Positions 17,076-25,150 of a DNA stretch of 64,000 nt are shown one piece after another. Position 1 is the stretch's first letter. Each line of letters starts with the position of its first letter. Origin of the DNA: RYN-230 sp963717125 (GTDB lineage Bacteria; Actinomycetota; Actinomycetes; Streptosporangiales; Streptosporangiaceae); assembly GCA_963717125.1 (NCBI GenBank), contig CAVQVG010000017.1, positions 669,523 to 733,522 of the forward strand, read 5' to 3'. The notes under the pieces are model-generated. The model made no database searches, was not told the origin of the DNA, and worked only from the letters and a program-made list of their open reading frames with translations. The translations under genes and the position numbers were made by a program.

Positions 17076-18563
17076 ATGAGTTCTGAAGGTGCTGAAGATG
17101 TTGATGTGGTAGTCGTGGGCGGCGGCCCGGGCGGGTCAACATTGGCATCGCTGGTCGCGATGCAGGGACACCGGGTCGTGGTCCTGGAGAAAGAGAAGTT
17201 CCCGCGCTATCAGATTGGCGAGTCATTACTGCCATCCACGGTACACGGAGTATGCCGGCTGACCGGCGTGGCAGACGAACTCGCACGGGCCGGCTTCACC
17301 CTGAAGCGGGGCGGAACGCTCAGGTGGGGATCCAATCCAGAGCCGTGGACGTTCTCGTTCTCAGTGTCAGCAAAAATGACAGGGCAGACGGCATACGCAT
17401 ACCAGGTCGAGCGAAGCAAATTTGATAAGATCCTGCTCGACCACGCACGCCGGATGGGCGCGGATGTACGGGAGAAGTGCGCCGTCACCGATATCGTCAG
17501 CGACGAGGACCGGATCCGCGGGGTTTCATATACCGGCCCTGACGGGCAGCCAGGCGAGATCCGCGCGAAGTATGTAGTAGACGCCTCAGGCAACAAGAGC
17601 CGCATCTACAAGCACGCCGGGGGATCGCGGCAGTACTCGGAGTTCTTCCGCAGCCTCGCGCTCTTCGGCTACTTCGAAGGCGGGAAGCGCCTCCCACCGC
17701 CAAACTCGGGCAATATCCTGTCCGCGGCCTTCGACAGCGGCTGGTTCTGGTACATCCCGCTGAGCGAGACGCTGACCAGCGTCGGCGCGGTCGTGCGGCG
17801 GGAACTGGCCGCCAAGATCCAGGGAGATCCCGAGCACGCACTGCAGGCTCTCATTGAAGAGTGCCCGCTGATCAGCGATTACCTCCAGGGCACCAAACGG
17901 ATCACAGACGGCGAGTACGGGCAGCTCCGGGTGCGCAAAGACTACTCGTATCACACCACGAAGTTCTGGCGGCCAGGCCTGATCCTCATCGGCGATGCGG
18001 CGTGCTTCGTTGACCCGATATTCTCCTCCGGCGTGCATCTGGCCACCTACAGCGCGCTGCTGGCCGCGCGGTCCATCAACAGCGTCATGGCCCAGATGGT
18101 CGATGAGCCGACCGCGTTCCGGGAGTTCGAGCTGCGGTACCGCCGTGAGTATGGCGTGTACTACGAATTCCTCGTGGCCTTCTACGACATGCACGTCAGC
18201 GAAAGCTCGTATTTCTGGTCGGCCAAGAAGGTCACCAACAACACGCATTCCGAGCTGGAGTCATTCGTCGAGCTGGTCGGCGGGGTATCCTCCGGCGAGG
18301 CCGCCCTCGCGGAGGCAGGGCCCCTGGCGCAGCGCTTCAAGGACCGGTCCAGGGAATTCGCCGGCGCGGTCGATGAACTCGTCGCGAACGGCGAGCGGAG
18401 CATGCTGCCCCTGTTCAAGTCCTCTATCGTCCGCCAGGCGATGCGGGAGGGCGCCCAGGTCCAGACCCGGGCCCTGCTGGGCGAGGACACGGAGGCCGAG
18501 GCCCCGCTCTTCGACAACGGGCTTGTCCCTTCGGCTGACGGCATGTTCTGGTCAGCGTCCTGA
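17076..18563 (+). CDS. FADH2-dependent halogenase, glycopeptide (BhaA/Tcp21) type
   Basis: Chlorinase expected to act on an aromatic residue (Tyr/beta-hydroxytyrosine or Hpg) held on an NRPS carrier domain, using reduced FAD from the neighbouring reductase. It has FAD motif GGGPGGSTLA, GESLLPSTVHG, the halogenase WxWxIP motif as GWFWYIPL, a candidate catalytic Lys in FSVSAKMTG, and GDAACFVDPIFSSGVHLA. As I recall the balhimycin enzyme, similarity extends to the C-terminal LLGEDTEAE region. ATG 17076 follows AGAAGG and gives 495 residues, normal for the class; GTG 17061 is in frame. A TTA codon lies at 17226-17228. Confidence 0.93.
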   Translation: MSSEGAEDVDVVVVGGGPGGSTLASLVAMQGHRVVVLEKEKFPRYQIGESLLPSTVHGVCRLTGVADELARAGFTLKRGGTLRWGSNPEPWTFSFSVSAKMTGQTAYAYQVERSKFDKILLDHARRMGADVREKCAVTDIVSDEDRIRGVSYTGPDGQPGEIRAKYVVDASGNKSRIYKHAGGSRQYSEFFRSLALFGYFEGGKRLPPPNSGNILSAAFDSGWFWYIPLSETLTSVGAVVRRELAAKIQGDPEHALQALIEECPLISDYLQGTKRITDGEYGQLRVRKDYSYHTTKFWRPGLILIGDAACFVDPIFSSGVHLATYSALLAARSINSVMAQMVDEPTAFREFELRYRREYGVYYEFLVAFYDMHVSESSYFWSAKKVTNNTHSELESFVELVGGVSSGEAALAEAGPLAQRFKDRSREFAGAVDELVANGERSMLPLFKSSIVRQAMREGAQVQTRALLGEDTEAEAPLFDNGLVPSADGMFWSAS

Positions 18564-18660
18564 ATGCGGACGCGAAGAGACTGTTGGTGGCAGGCGCAAC
18601 CGCTGCGCTGGCGATATCGGTGAGAATCGCGCGAGGCAGCGCGGGCAGGGATCCGGCGGC

Positions 18661-18689
18661 GTTCAACTGGTGCGGCGCCGCAGTTGAAC
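18661..18689. promoter_or_regulatory. StrR-type operator palindrome 1
   Basis: GTTCAACTG (18661-18669), 11-bp spacer, CAGTTGAAC (18681-18689); the perfect arms extend to 11 bp when the flanking GC is included. This matches the StrR-family operator layout GTTCGACTG-N11-CAGTCGAAC with one symmetrical change per arm. It lies 143 bp upstream of the VioD-like gene. Two further copies occur at 20065 and 43179. Confidence 0.75.
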
Positions 18690-18831
18690 GCGCGGGTCGG
18701 CAGGGGAGGCAGGGTCCGTCTGACAGTTCTCCACTTGGACGGTGATGCCGACCTGCTGGCAGGCCACCCCGGCGGTCATCGTCCCCTTCTTGAGTTCCGT
18801 CGTGAACAGAAAGCTAGCCGAAGGCAAACGC

Positions 18832-19950
18832 ATGAGATTCCGCCCAGCGCTCCTCGAAGAATGGCTACGCGACTACTACTTCACCGCCCAAATCGATATC
18901 AGCTCCAGTGGCGTGCAACCCTACTCGATGGCCGAGCTCCGGGCAAAGACTGGACTCAGTCACGAAGAAATCGATGCCCTGGAATTCAGGGACGGATACT
19001 CGCTGGGAACCCCTGCCCTCAGGACTGCCATCGCGCGACGCTGGGGAGATGGCGAGCCGGAAAAGGTTATGACGACCAGTGGATCCAGTGAAGCCATCTC
19101 CCTGGTATTGATGACGCTGCTCAGGCCAGCGGACGAGGTCATTGTTGTGCAGCCCGGCTATCATCTGCTCGTCGAGTTCGCCGCCGCATTGGATTGCACG
19201 GTAAAAACGTGGCGGCTCGACGCCGATGATGGCTGGAGGGCGTCACCTGATGTGCTGGCAGAGCTTGTCACTGAACGGACCCGGGCTATCATCGTTAACT
19301 TCCCGCAGAATCCGACCGGCGCCTCGATCGGGGAGGACGATCGGAGGATACTTCTGCACTACGCGGAAGAGGTCGGCGCGTACGTCCTGTGGGATGCTGC
19401 GTTCACAGAGCTTACGTACGAGACGGATCCGTTGCCTGACATTTCCATACACTACCCGCGAGGCATCAGTTTCGGCACTTTCTCGAAGGCCTTTGGGCTC
19501 CCGGGCCTGCGTTTCGGATGGTGCATTGCGCCACCCGACGTCCTTGCCAGTTGTATGCGTATACGCGACTACACCACCCTGCACGTGTCTCCGCTGATCG
19601 AACTGCTGGCACTTCGGGTCCTGGAGAATGCTGACGGATTCCTGGAACCGCGGTTGAAACAGGCCCGTGCTAATCGGAGCATCCTGAGGGAGTGGGCGGA
19701 TGCTGCCGGCGACCACGTCTCTCTCGCTCTCCCGGCCGGCGGCGTCGCGGCTTTTCCTCGTCTCGACAGTCTCACGGGTACCGACGAATTTTGCGAGAAA
19801 CTCTTCCAGCAGCACGGTGTCCTCGTTGTTCCTGGGTCGTGCTTCGGCTGCCCGCGCCACATTCGACTGGGCTTCGGCGGCCCTACAGATGAGCTCGTCC
19901 TAGGGCTTGAACGGCTGAACACTGCGCTCTCAGTGGTCGCCTCACGTTGA
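18832..19950 (+). CDS. vioD: PLP-dependent capreomycidine-synthase-like enzyme (VioD family)
   Basis: 372-residue fold-type I PLP enzyme. The N-terminus (WLRDYYFTAQIDISSSGVQ, LEFRDGYSLGTPALR) and SFGTFSKAFGLPGLRFGWC with the PLP lysine at K219 resemble VioD, which cyclises 3-hydroxyarginine to capreomycidine, and the streptothricin OrfR enzyme, more than ordinary aminotransferases. NFPQNPTG is the usual cofactor-site loop. A VioC-like hydroxylase, the normal partner, is at 23008. A StrR-type operator is 143 bp upstream. It could instead cyclise or eliminate from another beta-hydroxy amino acid. The start is ATG 18832, weakly preceded by GAAGG. Confidence 0.82.
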   Translation: MRFRPALLEEWLRDYYFTAQIDISSSGVQPYSMAELRAKTGLSHEEIDALEFRDGYSLGTPALRTAIARRWGDGEPEKVMTTSGSSEAISLVLMTLLRPADEVIVVQPGYHLLVEFAAALDCTVKTWRLDADDGWRASPDVLAELVTERTRAIIVNFPQNPTGASIGEDDRRILLHYAEEVGAYVLWDAAFTELTYETDPLPDISIHYPRGISFGTFSKAFGLPGLRFGWCIAPPDVLASCMRIRDYTTLHVSPLIELLALRVLENADGFLEPRLKQARANRSILREWADAAGDHVSLALPAGGVAAFPRLDSLTGTDEFCEKLFQQHGVLVVPGSCFGCPRHIRLGFGGPTDELVLGLERLNTALSVVASR

Positions 19951-20064
19951 GGTCAACTTGTAGGGGCGACTCGATCCGGATACGTTCGGCTAGCGCTCGT
20001 CGATCGGTCTCGCATGCACGCGAGCCCGGCCTGTCCAGTGACCTGAATTTGCGGCAGCGGCGCC

Positions 20065-20093
20065 GTTCAACTGCGGCCGTGCCGCAGTTGAAC
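20065..20093. promoter_or_regulatory. StrR-type operator palindrome 2
   Basis: GTTCAACTG (20065-20073), 11-bp spacer, CAGTTGAAC (20085-20093). Here the inner spacer ends also pair (CGG/CCG), giving 12-bp arms around a 5-bp centre. It lies 181 bp upstream of the first cmlA-like gene. The interval from 19951 to 20273 otherwise holds no gene. Confidence 0.78.
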
Positions 20094-20261
20094 GCCTATC
20101 CCCGACTGTGGCGCGGTCGGCAGATGAATGGCCGGGCTTGGGCGGCAGCAGCGAGCGTTGCCTGGCGATCTGGCCGTATGCGATAGTGAGGAACCGTCGC
20201 GGCGCGGGGTTTGGTGAGATGAGCGTGCTGGACAGGAATAACGGCATGTGATCTCCAGGAT

Positions 20262-21886
20262 GAGGGAGCGGAGATGGGTGATGAGCCGAGGTTTCTCCGG
20301 CCGGATGTAATCATCGAGCCGCTGGTTGATGGGTTTTATGCGTGGCTGCAGACGGTGGCGCCGGTGCAGTCAGCGATGAACCTGGCGTTTTTGCAGGTGC
20401 CTCTTCTTGAGTCTTATCTGCAGTCTCCGCAGGTCCATATCGCGGCGAGCCGCAATCCGGACCTGCGGGGCGGGTTTTTCATCAATATCGATGAGAGCCG
20501 CAGCGGTGAGGTACGTACGTTACTGGCCTCTATCAAACGTGACCGTGCTGAGCTGCTGCGTTTCGCGGAGGCGGTCGCTGAGGCTGAGGAGATCGTGCGG
20601 CAGGGAGCGACCGGGTTTGACCTCACCCCGCTGTACCCCAAGCTCCCGGCAGAGCTATCGGGCCTGGTGGAACTGGCATATGACACCAGCAATCAGCCGT
20701 CGGTGCGGTTCATCGAACCGCTGGCCTATGAGAGCAGCGCCTATAGCGAGGACCGGCAGTCGGTGCAGCTGTCGATCGAGCCGGGGACCGAGCGGCCATT
20801 CATCTTGAGCACGCCGCGGCTGGCCTCGCCGGATGTGCTGGACCTGCGGATCCCGTTCCGGCATCCGGGCCTGGCCGAACTGCTCGGCGCACGGGTCCGC
20901 CCGGTGACGCTGGCCCGGCTGCGTGAGGTCCTGGAACTCGGTGACGAGCAGGCCGCCCAGCTGGCCGGGCTGCTGGCTGCCGGGCCGGGCCTGGCCAGTG
21001 ACCGCCACATTGATGACGGGGCCCGGATCCGCTACTTCGGGCATGCCTGCCTGGTGCTGCAGACACCGCAGGCTGCGGTCGTCACTGACCCGTTCATCAA
21101 CGCTGACGTTGCGGCAGCGGGCCGGTACACCTACGCCGACCTGCCTGATCACATTGACCTGGTACTGATCACCCATGGGCATCAAGATCACATCGTGCTG
21201 GAGACGTTGCTGCAGCTGCGCGGCCGGGTCGGCGCGGTTGTGGTGCCGCGGTCCTCCCGCGGCGGTCTGTGCGACCCGTCGCTGGCGCTCTACCTTTCGC
21301 ATGTCGGGCTGCCGGTGGTGGAGGTGGACGACTTCACGGAAGTGGCCTTCCCCGGCGGGACGGTGATCGCCACACCGTTCCTGGGCGAGCACGCCGACCT
21401 GGACATCCGCGCCAAGACGACCTACTGCGTGCGGATGGCCGGGCGGACGGTCTTCGTGGGAGCGGACTCCTCGGGCATCGACCCGGGGCTGTACCGCTAC
21501 ATCCGCGGTCACGTCGGCACGGCCGACATGGCGTTCCTGGGCATGGAATGCGCCGGGGCACCACTGACCTGGCTCTATCAGGCGCTGCTGACCCGGCCGG
21601 TGACCAAGAAGATGAGCGACTCGCGGACGCTGTCGGGGTCGAACGCGGCACAGGCAGGCGCGATCATGACCGAGCTCGGCGCGGGTGAGGCATACGTGTA
21701 CGCGATGGGCGAGGAAAGCTGGCTGGGCCACGTCATGGCCACCAGCTACACCGAGGACTCCTACCAGCTCAAGCAGGTGGAGGAATTCATGACCTGGTGC
21801 GCCGGGCACGGCATCAAGGCCGGGCACCTATACGGCCAGCATGAATGGCGCTGGTAACCGACCCGGAAAGGCATATCCCCGCGATA
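20262..21886 (+). repeat. 1,625-bp inverted repeat, left arm
   Basis: The reverse complement of 38797-40421. It covers the whole cmlA-like gene with its ribosome binding site and about 30 bp after the stop. By eye only four base differences were found: one giving Trp24/Ser24, two in the codons around Leu434/Ala434, and one in the 3' flank. Outside these borders the sequences are unrelated. The arms enclose 16.9 kb of pathway genes. Confidence 0.92.
20274..21857 (+). CDS. cmlA: CmlA-like non-haem diiron beta-hydroxylase, copy 1
   Basis: Beta-hydroxylase that acts on an amino acid tethered to an NRPS carrier domain, as CmlA (chloramphenicol) and the teicoplanin/A47934 tyrosine hydroxylases do. 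527 residues: a CmlA-specific N-terminal domain, then an MBL-fold domain with the diiron set H301-x-H303-x-D305-H306 (HGHQDH), E372 (FLGEHAD) and D398 (VGADSSG). These fall 4-5 residues before the CmlA ligands as I remember them (H305, H307, D309, H310, E377, D403). The gene is followed by mbtH and preceded by a StrR-type operator. It contains a TTA codon (20520-20522). A second copy is at 38826-40409. Confidence 0.93.
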   Translation: MGDEPRFLRPDVIIEPLVDGFYAWLQTVAPVQSAMNLAFLQVPLLESYLQSPQVHIAASRNPDLRGGFFINIDESRSGEVRTLLASIKRDRAELLRFAEAVAEAEEIVRQGATGFDLTPLYPKLPAELSGLVELAYDTSNQPSVRFIEPLAYESSAYSEDRQSVQLSIEPGTERPFILSTPRLASPDVLDLRIPFRHPGLAELLGARVRPVTLARLREVLELGDEQAAQLAGLLAAGPGLASDRHIDDGARIRYFGHACLVLQTPQAAVVTDPFINADVAAAGRYTYADLPDHIDLVLITHGHQDHIVLETLLQLRGRVGAVVVPRSSRGGLCDPSLALYLSHVGLPVVEVDDFTEVAFPGGTVIATPFLGEHADLDIRAKTTYCVRMAGRTVFVGADSSGIDPGLYRYIRGHVGTADMAFLGMECAGAPLTWLYQALLTRPVTKKMSDSRTLSGSNAAQAGAIMTELGAGEAYVYAMGEESWLGHVMATSYTEDSYQLKQVEEFMTWCAGHGIKAGHLYGQHEWRW

Positions 21887-21899
21887 AGGAGGCCGCCCC

Positions 21900-22121
21900 A
21901 TGCGGACGACAAGCTTCGACTTCGACTCAGCCGAGGCACGGTTCAAGGTACTGATCAACGACGAGGAGCAGTACTCCCTGTGGCCCGCGGACCTCCCCGT
22001 TCCCGGTGGCTGGGCAGAAACCGGCGTGTGCGCCTCAAAGGAGGAGTGCGACTCCTACCTGGAGGAGACCTGGACAGACATGCGGCCCAAAAGCCTGCGC
22101 ATCGCCCTCGACGGCGAATGA
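21900..22121 (+). CDS. mbtH: MbtH-like NRPS chaperone
   Basis: 73 residues. Family signatures: FKVLINDEEQYSLWP, PVPGGWAETG, CDSYLEETWTDMRP. MbtH proteins bind and activate NRPS adenylation domains, so this one probably serves the NRPS genes at 43.6-64 kb. AAGGAGG lies at 21886-21892, right after the border of the 1.6-kb inverted repeat. It follows cmlA copy 1 by 42 bp and precedes the hydrolase by 12 bp, so it belongs to the same operon. Confidence 0.95.
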   Translation: MRTTSFDFDSAEARFKVLINDEEQYSLWPADLPVPGGWAETGVCASKEECDSYLEETWTDMRPKSLRIALDGE

Positions 22122-22133
22122 CACGGTCGCGTC

Positions 22134-22937
22134 ATGCCGCATGTCTTCACCAACGGCATTCGGCTCGCCTACGAACGATCGGGCCGGGGCGAGCGCGTCC
22201 TTCTCATCATGGGCTCCAACGCAGCTGGCCGGGTCTGGACTCTTCACCAAACCCCAGCGTTGAGCCGGGCGGGGTACCAGGCCATCACCTTCGACAACCG
22301 TGGCATCCCCCCATCCGACGTCCCCCCCGGCAGGTACTCGGTCGCTGACATGGTCGCCGACACCAAGGGACTGATCGAGGCACTGGACGCCGCGCCGTGC
22401 CGCATCATCGGGGTCTCCCTGGGGGCCCTGATAGCGCAGGAACTGGCGGCCAGCTGGCCGCACCTGGTGCGGTGTGCCGTCCTGATCGCCACGAAAGCAC
22501 GCTCGGACGCTGCCCGGCGGGCATACGCGGCGGCGCACCTGGCGAAAGTTGAAAGCGGCATCCAGTTGCCCGTTGACTACGAAGCTGCCATGTCGGCGTT
22601 CCAGATGCTCTCACCGGCGAGCCTAAAGGACGATGCTGCCGTCTCCCTGTGGTTGGAAACATTCCGGCTTTCCCTCGGCAGCAAAGATGCAGCCAACGGG
22701 CAGGCTTGGGCCGATACCTCCGCGGACCGGCGCGAGTCGCTCCGGAAAGTGACCGCGCCGTGCCGGGTCATCGCTTTCTCCGACGACTTCGTCACCCCGC
22801 CGCACCTGGCCGCCGAAGTAGCCGATGCCATCCCGGACTGCGACTACGTGGAAATCCCTTCATGCGGCCACTTCGGATATCTAGAACACCCCGAAGAGGT
22901 CAACTCCGCAATCATCGAGTTCCTGGACAAAAACTAA
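22134..22937 (+). CDS. Alpha/beta-hydrolase
   Basis: 267 residues with a complete alpha/beta-hydrolase triad: nucleophile elbow GVSLGA (Ser95), an acid in FSDDFVTPPH, and His in CGHFGYLEHP. The oxyanion region is IMGSNAAG. Length and lid region (residues about 130-190) fit esterase/haloperoxidase-like or proofreading-type hydrolases. In an NRPS cluster it may remove aberrant or precursor acyl groups, or release an intermediate; no motif decides this. It lies in the mbtH operon, 12 bp behind it. Confidence 0.85.
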   Translation: MPHVFTNGIRLAYERSGRGERVLLIMGSNAAGRVWTLHQTPALSRAGYQAITFDNRGIPPSDVPPGRYSVADMVADTKGLIEALDAAPCRIIGVSLGALIAQELAASWPHLVRCAVLIATKARSDAARRAYAAAHLAKVESGIQLPVDYEAAMSAFQMLSPASLKDDAAVSLWLETFRLSLGSKDAANGQAWADTSADRRESLRKVTAPCRVIAFSDDFVTPPHLAAEVADAIPDCDYVEIPSCGHFGYLEHPEEVNSAIIEFLDKN

Positions 22938-23007
22938 CCGGAGGCAAGCGTGCGCGCGCGGTCTTTACGATGCTCGCCAGATCTCGTCGCGGAGAAAGTA
23001 AATCAAC

Positions 23008-24006
23008 ATGGACAAGCTAAGGCTTGACACGACAGAACTGCAGACATTGATGCAGCTCCTGGATGAAATTGAAGACGGATTCGAGAATCTCGAGTCTGCC
23101 GAGGCCTTGCACCGTTCCACGGTTTTCGCACACGAACTGCCAAGTCGGATCCGCCTCGCCTTAAACGCCTTCCGGCTCGAGCGGATGTCTGGTGTCCTGT
23201 CCATTTCCGGGTACGTTGTTGATCAGGATCGCGTGGGCCCTACCCCCCCGCATTGGCGTGACCGGGCTGAGCCGTCCACTACAGGACGCGAGGAACTGCT
23301 TCTCGTACTTTTCAGCTCATTGCTCGGTGACCCGTTTTGTTGGGCGACTCAGCAGAACGGAAGATTGATACACGATGTCCTGCCGATCAAGGGCCATGAA
23401 CAGGAACAGCTTGGGTCGAGCAGCGAAGCCCTGCTGACCTGGCACACCGAGGACGCTTTCCATCCGCTGCGCGGAGATTTCCTCTCGTTCGCCTGCCTGA
23501 GAAATCCATATGCCGCGGCCACGACGATCGGGTATGTCGATTCGCTGGACCTGCCAAGCTCCACAAAGGCCATTCTTTTCGAGGAACGGTTCTATATCCG
23601 TCCGGATGAATCTCATCTGGCCAAGAACAATTCAGCACCCGACGTGGCGGCCTTCGCAGATATCGATAAGTTGCAAAGTAATCCGACGCCAGTGGCTGTC
23701 CTGTTTGGCGATCAGGAACGGCCCTACATCCGGGCCGACCCGTACTTCATGAGCGTCAAACCCGAAGATCACGAGGCACGGTCTGCCCTGGATCAGTTTG
23801 TCAGGGAGATGGACGAGAAGATGTTCGACGTCCATCTAGAGAGCGGGGACTTCTGCTTCCTAGATAACTTCCGTGTCGTCCATGGCCGAAAGCCCTTCCA
23901 GGCGCGCCACGATGGTACAGATCGGTGGCTCAAGCGCGTCAACGTCGTCCGCGACCTGCGGAAATCACGAGCTGCGCGGCTGCCCGGGTCCCGGTCGATC
24001 TGCTGA
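23008..24006 (+). CDS. Fe(II)/2-oxoglutarate amino acid beta-hydroxylase (VioC/AsnO-like)
   Basis: 332 residues in the clavaminate-synthase-like family. The metal triad is H146-x-E148 (WHTEDAFHP) and H292 (VVHGRKPF); 2-oxoglutarate should bind near RWLKRVNV. Features recalled from VioC are kept: FCWATQQNGRLIHDVLPIKG, VLFEERFYIRPDESH and the VHGRKPFQAR end. VioC hydroxylates free L-arginine; AsnO-type relatives act on asparagine. Of the two acidic residues that I recall holding the guanidino group in VioC, one seems kept (D244) and the second position reads Tyr246. Arginine is favoured by the VioD-like gene, asparagine by the Asn-type A3 domain. TTA codon at 23161-23163. Confidence 0.85.
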   Translation: MDKLRLDTTELQTLMQLLDEIEDGFENLESAEALHRSTVFAHELPSRIRLALNAFRLERMSGVLSISGYVVDQDRVGPTPPHWRDRAEPSTTGREELLLVLFSSLLGDPFCWATQQNGRLIHDVLPIKGHEQEQLGSSSEALLTWHTEDAFHPLRGDFLSFACLRNPYAAATTIGYVDSLDLPSSTKAILFEERFYIRPDESHLAKNNSAPDVAAFADIDKLQSNPTPVAVLFGDQERPYIRADPYFMSVKPEDHEARSALDQFVREMDEKMFDVHLESGDFCFLDNFRVVHGRKPFQARHDGTDRWLKRVNVVRDLRKSRAARLPGSRSIC

Positions 24007-24127
24007 GTCGCGCCTTTCGCAGTCGCCGGCCCGCGTGCGCCCTTGCCGAGCACTGCGGTGCTGTGTGAGCCTGACACTAGATAATCAGCACCGTCGTTGG
24101 CCAGTCCGCCTTACAGGGAGTTTCTCC

Positions 24128-25150
24128 ATGGCTGCATGGGACATCGAATACGCTGAGTTGTACACCTGTGATATGGAGTCGGCCGTCGATTACTTCGTGT
24201 TATCGCTGGGTTTCGCGCTGGTGGCTGAGAGCGTCGATTACGGCACGAATTCTGTGTTGCTGCGGCAGGGCGGGGTGCAGCTGCTTGTCACGGCAGGCCC
24301 TGGGGCCCGGGAGTTCCTGGATGTGCACGGGGACGGGGTCGCTAACATTGCTGTGACTTGTGATGATGTCGCCGCGACCCTCGATGCGGCCGTGGCCGCC
24401 GGTGCCTCGGTGGCCGAAACCGTGTCAGGCCACCCGGTTGTGCAGGGGTTCGGCGGTACCTGCCATACGCTCCTGCCTTTTGCCGGGGATCCTAGCGCTC
24501 GGCTGCCCGCAGGCCGTACGTGGTCCGCCCCGCAGCGGCCGCTGATCCGGCCAGCCGGGCGGATCCAGTTGCTGGATCACGTCGCCATTTGCCTCGAAGC
24601 GGGGACCCTGGAGGATTACGCAAACTTTTATAGGGATGCTTTTGGCCTTGCCCGGTACTCCACCGAATACGTTGAGGTCGGAGGCACGGCGATGGACTCA
24701 ATTGTCGTGCGCAGCTCCTCCGGGGGTATTACCTTCACCCTCCTCGAACCAGATTCAACGAAGGGCGCTGGGCAGCTTGACGCCTTCCTCAGCAGAAACG
24801 GCGGTGCTGGTGTGCAGCATCTCGCGTTCGGGGTGGACGCCATTATTCCCGCAGTCCGCGAGTTCCGGCAGTCTGGGGTGGAGTTTTTGCGCACCCCGGA
24901 CACATATTACGACATGCTCGCCGAGCGGCACACCGGCCTCCGTGCGGAGGTAGCGGACCTGCGGGCCGCGCAGGTGCTCGCTGACCGCGACGAATGGGGC
25001 TATCTCCTGCAACTGTTCACCCGCTCGCCATACGAACGGAACACGCTCTTCTATGAGCTGATACAGCGCCGGGGTGCGCGGGGATTCGGCGGCGCGAACA
25101 TCCGTGCCCTGTATGAAGCAGTGGAACGCGACCGGCTGGCCGCCAAGTGA
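24128..25150 (+). CDS. hmaS: 4-hydroxymandelate synthase
   Basis: Non-haem iron dioxygenase of the 4-hydroxyphenylpyruvate dioxygenase fold that makes 4-hydroxymandelate, the first step of L-4-hydroxyphenylglycine (Hpg). 340 residues, two vicinal-oxygen-chelate halves. Iron ligands appear in LLDHVAICL, VQHLAFGV and FYELIQRRG, followed by GFGGANIRALYEAVE as in this family. The HmaS rather than HPPD assignment rests on the neighbouring hpgT and dpg genes. ATG 24128 follows AGGGAG. The stop overlaps the hpgT start (GTGA). A TTA codon lies at 24200-24202. The next pathway enzyme, hydroxymandelate oxidase (Hmo), is not in this window. Confidence 0.9.
   Translation: MAAWDIEYAELYTCDMESAVDYFVLSLGFALVAESVDYGTNSVLLRQGGVQLLVTAGPGAREFLDVHGDGVANIAVTCDDVAATLDAAVAAGASVAETVSGHPVVQGFGGTCHTLLPFAGDPSARLPAGRTWSAPQRPLIRPAGRIQLLDHVAICLEAGTLEDYANFYRDAFGLARYSTEYVEVGGTAMDSIVVRSSSGGITFTLLEPDSTKGAGQLDAFLSRNGGAGVQHLAFGVDAIIPAVREFRQSGVEFLRTPDTYYDMLAERHTGLRAEVADLRAAQVLADRDEWGYLLQLFTRSPYERNTLFYELIQRRGARGFGGANIRALYEAVERDRLAAK

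Noticed and set aside
20655..21827. 390-codon minus-strand frame, repeated at 38856-40028 on the plus strand
   Set aside because: Antisense of the two cmlA copies; being duplicated simply reflects the gene repeat. No recognisable domain.
18832..24006. Classification as a viomycin/capreomycin-type cluster
   Set aside because: Only the VioC/VioD-like pair matches; diaminopropionate and ureido-dehydroalanine genes are absent, and the NRPS architecture differs.
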